Shown piece after piece: positions 37,021 to 43,836 of a stretch of 64,000 bases of DNA (positions are counted from its first letter, which is position 1; every line of letters begins with the position of its first letter). The stretch is from assembly GCA_025449845.1 (NCBI GenBank), contig JANWIP010000007.1, positions 1 through 64,000 on the forward strand. The letters are read 5' to 3'. The notes beneath the pieces were generated by a model, which saw nothing but the letters and a program-made list of their open reading frames with translations, searched no databases and was not told where the DNA came from. The DNA comes from Solirubrobacteraceae bacterium (GTDB taxonomy: Bacteria > Actinomycetota > Thermoleophilia > Solirubrobacterales > Solirubrobacteraceae). Position numbers and translations under genes: made by a program.

Positions 37021-37320
37021 CTACCGAGGCGAGCCCGCGCGACCGGGGTCACGAGTACGCCCCACCGACCCCGGCGAAGCTGACCCAGCCCCCAAGCGCT
37101 CCCGCAGGATGTCGGGGTCAACGAAGTATTCGAACAACTCCTCGCCGTGCAACGTCCCCACGGGAACACGCTCCAAGTAGGCGCGATGCAGGGCGTCGTC
37201 AAGCGTGATGTCCCGCTCCTCCAATTCGAAGCCCAACTCGGCCCGCAGTTCGACTAAGGCCGCGAGCGCCTGCTGACAGAGGTGGCAGTCAGGCGTGGTG
37301 TAGAGGATGAGGGTCGGCAG
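37021..37320 (-). CDS. Glutaredoxin-family thiol-redox protein, non-canonical start
   Basis: The frame encodes LYTTPDCHLCQQALAALVEL, i.e. a thioredoxin fold with a C-X2-C active site (DCHLC) right after the first strand, then GFELEERDITLDD and RVPVGTLHGEELFEYFVDPD. It runs to 37021 and gives 99 residues if it starts at CTG 37320. No ATG, GTG or TTG exists in frame upstream of the conserved first strand; the first one (TTG 37236) would delete the active site. Thus a CTG (37320) or ATT (37326) start is likely. It lies between tsaD and rex, fitting a redox role. The C-terminal 20 residues are variable. Confidence 0.68.
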   Translation of the reverse strand: MPTLILYTTPDCHLCQQALAALVELRAELGFELEERDITLDDALHRAYLERVPVGTLHGEELFEYFVDPDILRERLGAGSASPGSVGRTRDPGRAGSPR

Positions 37321-37370
37321 TGGAATGGGCGGGAAGGGAAAGGATTGGGATGGGGTCGCGCGCGGCGGTC

Positions 37371-38405
37371 TCAGGCGGCCGATTCGCCGGTGGCATAGAC
37401 GTCGAGCGGGAGATAGGCAGGGTAGGCGAGCGCCGAGCAGAAGCGCGCGGCCGAGGCGATCATGGCGGCGTTGTCGGTGCAGAGAATGGGCGCGGGCACA
37501 TGCACGGTGGCCCCCATCGACGCCAGCCGCCGACGCAGCTCGCCGTTGGCAGCCACCCCCCCACCAACCGCCAGGCGTTCGAGCCCTGTGACCTTCAGAG
37601 CCTGCTCGCAGCGGGCGATGAGGCTGTCCACGATGGCCGCCTGGTAGGAGGCGGCAAGATCTGGGGCGAGCGTAGCCAGTTCGCTCTCGGAGAGCTCGCG
37701 CACGCGGTAGAGGAGCGCCGTCTTCAGGCCCGCAAAGGAGAAGTCGAGCGAGCGTGCGAACTCGATGCGCCCCACCCCCATGCCGGCCCGCGGCCGAGCG
37801 CCGCCCGCGGGAAAGTCAAACGCCGCGGGATCCCCGCCAGCCGCCAGGCGCTCCAGCGCGGCACCTCCGGGATAGCCCAGACCGAGCATCCTGGCCCCCT
37901 TGTCAAATGCCTCTCCGGCGGCGTCATCGAGCGTGCGTCCCAACACCTCAAACCCCTCGCGCTCGCGCACGTGCGCGATCAGCGTGTGCCCTCCGCTGGC
38001 GATGAGACAGATGAAAGGAGGTTCGAACTGCCCTTGCTCGGTGCGCAGAAAATTAGCGGCGACGTGACCCTGAAGGTGATCGACAGGCGCAAACGCAAGC
38101 CTGTGCGCGGCGGCCAGCCCCTTGGCATAGGAGAAACCGACGAGCAGGGCCCCCACGAGTCCCGGTCCGCGCGTGGCCGCGACGAGTCCGATGTCATCGA
38201 GTGAGAGTCCGGCCTCGGCGAGCGCCTGCAAGACGACCAGATCGATCAGCTCAAGATGATGCCGCGAGGCGATCTCGGGCACGACTCCCCCGAAACGCGA
38301 GTGCACGCCCTGTGAGGAGATGACGTTCGCAAGCACCTGCCCATCGCCCTGAACGACGGCGGCGCAGGTGTCATCGCAGCTGCTCTCAATTGCAAGCACG
38401 TTCAT
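37371..38405 (-). CDS. tsaD: tRNA N6-threonylcarbamoyladenosine synthase subunit TsaD
   Basis: 344 residues. The N-terminal block VLAIESSCDDTCAAVVQ carries the ASKHA phosphate motif, and VDHLQGH contains the paired metal histidines of the Kae1/TsaD family. Further blocks are ASGGHTLIAHV, DDAAGEAFDKGARMLGLGYPG and LAVGGGVAANGELRRRL. It transfers the threonylcarbamoyl group to A37 of tRNAs reading ANN codons. The start is ATG 38405 in an ATGA overlap with rimI; the frame extends further, to 38462, but that part is not conserved. Confidence 0.96.
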   Translation of the reverse strand: MNVLAIESSCDDTCAAVVQGDGQVLANVISSQGVHSRFGGVVPEIASRHHLELIDLVVLQALAEAGLSLDDIGLVAATRGPGLVGALLVGFSYAKGLAAAHRLAFAPVDHLQGHVAANFLRTEQGQFEPPFICLIASGGHTLIAHVREREGFEVLGRTLDDAAGEAFDKGARMLGLGYPGGAALERLAAGGDPAAFDFPAGGARPRAGMGVGRIEFARSLDFSFAGLKTALLYRVRELSESELATLAPDLAASYQAAIVDSLIARCEQALKVTGLERLAVGGGVAANGELRRRLASMGATVHVPAPILCTDNAAMIASAARFCSALAYPAYLPLDVYATGESAA

Positions 38406-38932
38406 GGTGCGGGGTTGGGGACATCGTGAAATGACCCCTGGAGGGTGGCGGGAGTGCGCCACATGATGAGTGCGTCCTCGCCGTTGTCCTGGTAGTAGCG
38501 GCGGCGCAGGCCGGCGGCGCGGAAGCCTTCGCGTTCGTAGAGCTGGATGGCAGAGTGGTTGGACTGGCGCACCTCAAGGGTGTAGCGCGCGTTGGCGTCC
38601 TGCACCCGCGCATAGAGCGAGGCGAGCAGCTCCGTGGCGATCCCCAGGCGCCGGTGCGAGGGGTCGACGGCGATGTTCATGATGTGCCAGACGGTGTCAT
38701 AGCGCGAGCAGATGAGATAGCCGGCCAGGGTCGAGCGGCGGCTGCGTCCATCCGGGAGCAGTGCGGCAAGGCAGATGCCAGCGGGCTTGGACAGCTCCAA
38801 CACGAACATCGCAAGCGACCAGGGCGTGGGGAAGGCGCGGCGCTCGATGGCGATGACCTGGGGCAGATCCGGATAGCCGAGTCGCCGGATCTCAAATGGG
38901 GAGGTCTCGGGTATGCGCTGGACGGCAGCCAT
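38402..38932 (-). CDS. rimI: Ribosomal protein S18 alanine N-acetyltransferase RimI (GNAT)
   Basis: 176 residues of the GNAT fold. The acetyl-CoA motif is VDPSHRRLGIATELLASLYA, and the C-terminal block EVRQSNHSAIQLYEREGFRA is typical of RimI. The family usually N-acetylates ribosomal protein S18; in many bacteria it is linked to tsaB/tsaD as here. It starts four bases after tsaB ends and overlaps tsaD. A charged linker (LLPDGRSRRSTLAGY) is a local insertion. Confidence 0.92.
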   Translation of the reverse strand: MAAVQRIPETSPFEIRRLGYPDLPQVIAIERRAFPTPWSLAMFVLELSKPAGICLAALLPDGRSRRSTLAGYLICSRYDTVWHIMNIAVDPSHRRLGIATELLASLYARVQDANARYTLEVRQSNHSAIQLYEREGFRAAGLRRRYYQDNGEDALIMWRTPATLQGSFHDVPNPAP

Positions 38933-38935
38933 CGC

Positions 38936-39649
38936 TCACCCCGCCGCGCCCTGGAGGGCGATCTCGGCATCTGGTCGGCGCAGGTAGTCGGGCAGCACCG
39001 GGTCGGTCCTATGCGACTCGACATCAAGCGCCAACTCACAGATGTCGGCGCCGCGGATGCGGTGCAAGGGCGAAGCATCAGAAGGCACCTCGATTCCGCG
39101 ACCCTCGAAGTGAGAACGAAAACGGATGGCCCCATCGCCCACGGCCAGCCAATTGTGATGCTCAAACGCAGACCCGGGACCTTGATGCTCAAGCAGATCT
39201 CCGAGGTCATCGGGCGCCAGCGCGCGAGCTGTGAAAAGCTCGCCCGCAGCCGACCAGCCCCCCGCAAAGACCTCCCCCCGGCGCGCGTCGATCGCGGCAA
39301 GCACAGACCCCCGTTGACCCTCCTTCAGCGCACGACGAGCGAGCGCCTGCAGGCTGCTGACACCTACGAGATCGAGCGACAGCGACTGCGCCAGCCCGCG
39401 CGCAGTGGCAACACCAATGCGCAGACCTGTGAATGTGCCAGGCCCTACGCCAACGGCAATGCGCTGCAGGGAGTCCCACTGAAGACCTGCCTCGGTGAGC
39501 AGCCGATCAGCGAGCGGCAGCAGGCGCGTGGCGTGCCCTGGACGCTCGCCCGGCGCCGGATGATCATGAGCCTCCAACGTGCTGCCATCGGCCAGCAGCA
39601 GTCCCACGGCGGTCGCCGGCGTGGCCGTATCGACGCCGAGCACGATCAC
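38936..39649 (-). CDS. tsaB: tRNA threonylcarbamoyladenosine biosynthesis protein TsaB
   Basis: 237 residues. It begins VIVLGVDTATPATAVGLLLA and has the dimer block VGVGPGTFTGLRIGVATARGLAQ. It lacks the metal histidines of TsaD, as expected for this scaffold subunit. It binds TsaD and TsaE in t6A formation. The start is GTG 39649, overlapping the tsaE stop (GTGA); an open extension to 39745 lies inside tsaE in another frame and is not conserved. The C-terminal third is variable, as is usual for the family. Confidence 0.93.
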   Translation of the reverse strand: MIVLGVDTATPATAVGLLLADGSTLEAHDHPAPGERPGHATRLLPLADRLLTEAGLQWDSLQRIAVGVGPGTFTGLRIGVATARGLAQSLSLDLVGVSSLQALARRALKEGQRGSVLAAIDARRGEVFAGGWSAAGELFTARALAPDDLGDLLEHQGPGSAFEHHNWLAVGDGAIRFRSHFEGRGIEVPSDASPLHRIRGADICELALDVESHRTDPVLPDYLRRPDAEIALQGAAG

Positions 39650-40062
39650 TCCATGACCTCGATTCGCCGCCGGTCTCCGCCCTGATGGGTCAGCGTGATG
39701 CGAACGCGGGCATCCGACAACTCCTCGCTGTCTCCCGCGGGCCACTCAACAAATGCGATGCGACCTGCCCCAAGATAGTCGGCAAGCAGCCCGGGGTCCT
39801 CATCCCCCAATCCCGCGAGGCGATAGAGGTCAAGGTGTGAGACGGTGAGCGAGGCCCCGCGGTAGCGGTGGCCAATCGAGAAGGTGGGGCTGGTGACAGG
39901 GTCGGTGACCCCAAGCGCCCGCGCGGCGCCGCGCACGAGCGTCGTCTTGCCCGAACCGAGATCCCCTCTGACGAGCACGATGTCACCGTCGCGCAGGCGC
40001 ATAGCCAAGTCGGCGCCTAGCGCCTCGGTCTCGCCGGGGCCCGAAGTCTCGACGACCAGCAC
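39646..40062 (-). CDS. tsaE: tRNA threonylcarbamoyladenosine biosynthesis ATPase TsaE
   Basis: 138 residues with a Walker A GDLGSGKTT near residue 33, SPTFSIGHRYRG near residue 58 and HLDLYRL near residue 76. FVEWPAGDSEEL near residue 104 is the usual C-terminal block. It is the ATPase that drives the TsaB-TsaD cycle. It is the first gene of the run tsaE-tsaB-rimI-tsaD. A strong minus-strand terminator at 40128-40166 lies 66 bases upstream of its start, so its promoter must be in that short interval. Confidence 0.95.
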   Translation of the reverse strand: MLVVETSGPGETEALGADLAMRLRDGDIVLVRGDLGSGKTTLVRGAARALGVTDPVTSPTFSIGHRYRGASLTVSHLDLYRLAGLGDEDPGLLADYLGAGRIAFVEWPAGDSEELSDARVRITLTHQGGDRRRIEVME

Positions 40063-40127
40063 GATGCTAACTCTAGTCCCTGGGAGACTGGAAGCCCAGC
40101 CTCCACGGGCCTGCGGGGTTGCCCTAC

Positions 40128-40166
40128 AAAAACGGCCGGCCCGCGAGAGAGATAGCGGGCCGGCCG
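40128..40166 (-). terminator. Strong Rho-independent terminator just upstream of tsaE
   Basis: A perfect 12-bp stem, CGGCCGGCCCGC (40133-40144) with GCGGGCCGGCCG (40155-40166), and a 10-base loop. On the minus strand it is followed by TTTTT (A run at 40128-40132). It faces tsaE but stops transcription arriving from higher coordinates, so some minus-strand RNA must start between here and the PEBP gene. Confidence 0.88.
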
Positions 40167-40169
40167 GTG

Positions 40170-40292
40170 CTACTGGGAGGGTTGGAGACTTAGTCGGTGT
40201 CGGCAGGTCGGTACGAAAGCTTTAGCCGTAGCCAAACGCATTGGACGCGCAAGCGCGCGGCGGTCGGCGGTCAAGGCTTCGGCCAGAAACAT
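40170..40292 (-). CDS. Possible 40-residue gene or small RNA ending at the terminator
   Basis: From ATG 40292 a frame runs MFLAEALTADRRALARPMRL and on to TAG at 40170, three bases before the terminator stem. A strong terminator needs a transcript, and this is the only frame of sensible size in the right place. The residues are basic/hydrophobic without known homology, and the ribosome binding site is weak, so a noncoding small RNA is equally possible. Confidence 0.4.
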   Translation of the reverse strand: MFLAEALTADRRALARPMRLATAKAFVPTCRHRLSLQPSQ

Positions 40293-40376
40293 TTTCTCGA
40301 ATCGTTTGGACTACGCTAACTGAAGCCGGTAGCGTGCGGTCCATCTGACGCCTCCAAGGTCGCTAAGGAGCCACCC

Positions 40377-40991
40377 GTGAAAGCCCGACCGCGAATCTCG
40401 ATAACCGCCGCCATGCTTGCGACACTGATGTTCGCTGCTTGCGGCTCAGGCTCACAGACGAATTCCACCGCCAGCCAGGCGGCGAGCACAACCGCCAGCA
40501 CCTCGACCTCTCCGTCGAGCGCAGGACACGCCCCCGAAAACGCCTCAATCGCGCTGTCGAGCCCGGCGTTTAAGACAGAAACACCACTGCCTGCACGCTA
40601 CACCTGCGATGGAGGGAACGTCTCACCACCACTGCACTGGGGCAACATTCCCACAGACACCAAGGAACTGGCCCTGTTCCTGGTCAACATGAGGCCGGTC
40701 AACGGCAAGCTCTTCGCCAACTGGGGGGTGCTCGGATTGAAGCCAACCGAGTCTGGACTTGCAGCCGGCAGCCTGCCAGCGGAAGCGATCACCGGGCGTA
40801 ACAGCCTCGGCCAGATCAACTACTCGGTCTGCCCGGCCAAGGGCAAGGAAGAAAACTACATCTTCGTGATCTACTCGCTGCCCAGCCAGCTTTCCGCCCA
40901 GCCCGGATTCAATGCGGTGGCACTGCGTGAAGCCGCATTTCACGCCGCCAAATCCGAGGGCCTGCTCAGCGTCTCCTACACGCGCCACTGA
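40377..40991 (+). CDS. PEBP (YbhB/YbcL, Raf-kinase-inhibitor-like) lipoprotein
   Basis: 204 residues. The N-terminus has a lipobox (MLATLMFAACGSG), a Thr/Ser-rich linker (about 25-55) and the PEBP core: FKTETPLPARYTCDGGNVSP, PPLHWGNIP and ALFLVNMRPVNGKLFANWGV. The bacterial family's ligand is uncertain; it binds small anions or phospholipid headgroups. It should be anchored on the outer face of the membrane. The start is GTG 40377 with TAAGGAG six bases upstream. Confidence 0.88.
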   Translation: MKARPRISITAAMLATLMFAACGSGSQTNSTASQAASTTASTSTSPSSAGHAPENASIALSSPAFKTETPLPARYTCDGGNVSPPLHWGNIPTDTKELALFLVNMRPVNGKLFANWGVLGLKPTESGLAAGSLPAEAITGRNSLGQINYSVCPAKGKEENYIFVIYSLPSQLSAQPGFNAVALREAAFHAAKSEGLLSVSYTRH

Positions 40992-41016
40992 AGCTCGAAC
41001 TGCCGCCGGCCAACTA

Positions 41017-43836
41017 CTAACCCCGCTTGCTTCGCGCCCTGGTTTTGCCCACCTTGGGACAGCCCGTGACCGCGATCTTCGTGCTCTGCTTGATACGGGC
41101 ACCGCTCTGGGCGGTGATGACGGTCGGCATGACAAGCTTGGTGGAGCAGAAGTTCCCCTTGCTCTTCTTGGGCAGGTTTTCCGTGAGGGCCGAGTTAGAA
41201 CCCTGTGGCAGATTCAATTCGAAGGTGGAGATTGGGACATCGGGGACAGATGAGAAGGTGCTCGTGGTGACACCCTTGGCGATGTTGGTTCCCCCTACAA
41301 GCTCTACGGTAATGCCCTGGCCCTGAAGGACCATGACCAGATCGGGGAAGGCAGCGCCGCCATGCGAGACGAGGTAGGCGGGACCCGTGAGAGGCACATT
41401 CAACACCGGAGTGGTGGCGAGAACGGTCCCGATGTTGGACTCGGGCGGGCATGTCGCAGGATTGGCGGCGAACGCCGCCTCGGTGCAGGCATGCTGGAGC
41501 GTAGTGAGCCGCGCGGGAAGCTGCTTTGGCAGTGACACCTTGACTGCCGCGATATTGGCCTGCGCGCCAGTGGGATAAGCGATCTTCACATTCAGTGATG
41601 CGCCTTTGGCATGCGAGGGGTGAGCCGCTGTCGAGGTCTTGAACGACGGGTGGAAGGCAAGCGCGGCGCAGTCAGCCGCCTGGAAGCGGCTTGAGACCTG
41701 CGCGGTCGCACCTTCATCTGACAGGACCGCCGCTTCCAGCTTCAGAGGATTGCAATTGGTGGGGTTGAACGTGAACCCTTCACGGTCGGCAATAACATGA
41801 ATCGTGCGGACATCGACCGGGATGCCTTCGAGAATCGTGGGGAACGGGTCAGAGGTGATCGTGATCTGTGCCGTACGGGGATCGACGCGGATGGCCGAGC
41901 GCACGACAACGCGTCCAAGGTTGAATGGCCCAGCTTCGGCGGGCACCACCACGGAGAGCCCAAAGGGCGCGCCGTTATAAGGCCCCGTCAGGAACACAGG
42001 ATCCTGCGGCTTACCTGCTTCGGGCAAGAAGATCGGGTGCGGCCCGGCGCCGGCGCCGACTATGACGTGCCCGATCTTGCTCGCTTCGGGACAGGTGCCT
42101 TCCGCGGCCTGCTGTCCTTCACAGAGCTGGATCTTGGAGAGCATCCCCGCGAACCCAGGCGGGGTGCGTAGGGCGAGTTGGCTGAAGCCCTGTTCCTGGC
42201 CGGAGCGCGACAGCGTGAACCCGAACGGCGAGAAGCCTCCGGCCTGGTTGCTGATCGTGCCAGCTTCGAATGACGGTGCAAACCCGCCGCCACAGACGCT
42301 ATTTACGTCGACGGGTTCCGAGAAGACCGCCGGGAGATTGCCGCTCCACGGCGTCAGCGCGCCGGTGACGGGGTAGGTGCCGCACCTGCGCGGCATCATC
42401 AGCGCCGCGCGGGGGCCGCCGAAGAACGAAAAGTGCAGATGGCTGAAGGGCTGCTCGGGGGTATTTTCAAACGTCGTCGTGAGCTGGCCAGTCTTGGGGT
42501 CGGCGTGGACTTCCCCGGCCAGCTTGATGAGTACGCCCGAGCCTTCAGCCACCACGTACAGCGCCAGCAGGGTGTGGAAGGGATTCTGGTTCGGCGTCGC
42601 GACATAGACCGAGCCCTCAAGCGGAGCTTCCAGCAGCGGCGTTTCTATCTCAACCGTTCCAACCTTCGACGCGTCCGGGCAGCGCACCGGTTCGGCCGAA
42701 TGCAGCGCGATCTGACCTTCTGGCCTCGCCGGTTCCGTTCCAGTCGCCGCTTCGGGGGTGTCCGTACACGCCTGCAGCCCGTTCGCAGCCGACGGCGAGA
42801 CCGTCATTCCCGCAGGAAGCGTCACGACCGCCTTCTTCAGATCGGACTCGGCCAAGCCGCCGGGGTTGTCATTCTGCGGGAGACTCACTTCGACATGCAC
42901 GCCCGCGGGCGAGCCGGCCGCGTGGGTGTCGGGGCTCACGCTCACGGTCGGGCTGAAGTCCAGGCGTTTGCAGCCGGCGAGGAGGACCGGACGGCCTTCA
43001 CCGTCGTGGTCGAAGGTTTCTTCGAATACGAACTGGAGAGGATCCTGCCAGGAGTTGGCGCGGATGAACGTGGTGAGCGGTTCGGGGGGGCAACTGGTGG
43101 GAAGCGTGAGGAAGGGCTTGTGCGTGCTCTCGACCGGGCAGGACCCGCCACGCGGTTCGCCGCCAATGCCCATGCACTCACCGCGCACCGCGTCATGGCT
43201 GGAATCGGCCGGTACGCCCCACAGCGACGCGCGAATGCCGAAGATGCGCAGCGACTGGTTAGTGTTCTTTGAGACTGAGGTCACGCCGTAGTCCCCGCCG
43301 GTGCGAACCTTGGGCGTGAGGATGATGGGGATCCCGATCGGGTTGAGCCCGAACTCCGCCGGGATACCTGGCGGCGCCACCAGGTTGTAGATGCCGAAGT
43401 ACCAGGTGAACGGTTCCCCTTCTTCGATCGTGTTGAGTTCGACGGCGGCGACACCGACCTGCGTGTCGTTCGGGCAGCCGGCGCCGGAATAGCCTCCCGA
43501 CAGTTCGGGGTTGCGCGTGTTGAACTGCGTGATCGTGCACTTCGGCGTCGCCGTCGGATCGCCCACGAGCCCTGCGGGGAGGCCGACTTCGATGTCCTTC
43601 GCGTCGCCATCGGGTATCACCTCGCCGCCAAGGCCAATCCTGGTGTTGAACTTGAAGCTCGTTGTCATCGCGAAGGGATGCGAGCCGGCCTGCATATCGG
43701 GCAAGCCCGCTTCATTGACGATCGCGTTTTCGAAGCTGTGACTCTGAAAGCCGAAGGACGCGAAGGACGCGGAAGCCAGCAAGGCAAGGACGAGGATCGC
43801 CGCGACAAAGCCCAAGAGGGCGCTCCTGACTGTCAT
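41017..43836 (-). CDS. Large exported protein of unknown function (Solirubrobacterales-type), second of a pair
   Basis: 939 residues. It has a signal peptide (MTVRSALLGFVAAILVLALL ending near ASASFA) and no membrane anchor at the C-terminus. Repeated units of about 150-220 residues recur through it, marked by 'CP.AS.IGTV...TPLL..PL.G.VYLA' (for instance CPDASKVGTVEIETPLLEAP and CPPESNIGTVLATTPVLNVP) and by paired cysteines, probably beta-sandwich modules. The tail is lysine/arginine-rich (GKTRARSKRG). I know this type as a recurrent family in Solirubrobacterales with no assigned role. It overlaps the stop of the gene at 43833 by ATGA. Confidence 0.8.
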   Translation of the reverse strand: MTVRSALLGFVAAILVLALLASASFASFGFQSHSFENAIVNEAGLPDMQAGSHPFAMTTSFKFNTRIGLGGEVIPDGDAKDIEVGLPAGLVGDPTATPKCTITQFNTRNPELSGGYSGAGCPNDTQVGVAAVELNTIEEGEPFTWYFGIYNLVAPPGIPAEFGLNPIGIPIILTPKVRTGGDYGVTSVSKNTNQSLRIFGIRASLWGVPADSSHDAVRGECMGIGGEPRGGSCPVESTHKPFLTLPTSCPPEPLTTFIRANSWQDPLQFVFEETFDHDGEGRPVLLAGCKRLDFSPTVSVSPDTHAAGSPAGVHVEVSLPQNDNPGGLAESDLKKAVVTLPAGMTVSPSAANGLQACTDTPEAATGTEPARPEGQIALHSAEPVRCPDASKVGTVEIETPLLEAPLEGSVYVATPNQNPFHTLLALYVVAEGSGVLIKLAGEVHADPKTGQLTTTFENTPEQPFSHLHFSFFGGPRAALMMPRRCGTYPVTGALTPWSGNLPAVFSEPVDVNSVCGGGFAPSFEAGTISNQAGGFSPFGFTLSRSGQEQGFSQLALRTPPGFAGMLSKIQLCEGQQAAEGTCPEASKIGHVIVGAGAGPHPIFLPEAGKPQDPVFLTGPYNGAPFGLSVVVPAEAGPFNLGRVVVRSAIRVDPRTAQITITSDPFPTILEGIPVDVRTIHVIADREGFTFNPTNCNPLKLEAAVLSDEGATAQVSSRFQAADCAALAFHPSFKTSTAAHPSHAKGASLNVKIAYPTGAQANIAAVKVSLPKQLPARLTTLQHACTEAAFAANPATCPPESNIGTVLATTPVLNVPLTGPAYLVSHGGAAFPDLVMVLQGQGITVELVGGTNIAKGVTTSTFSSVPDVPISTFELNLPQGSNSALTENLPKKSKGNFCSTKLVMPTVITAQSGARIKQSTKIAVTGCPKVGKTRARSKRG

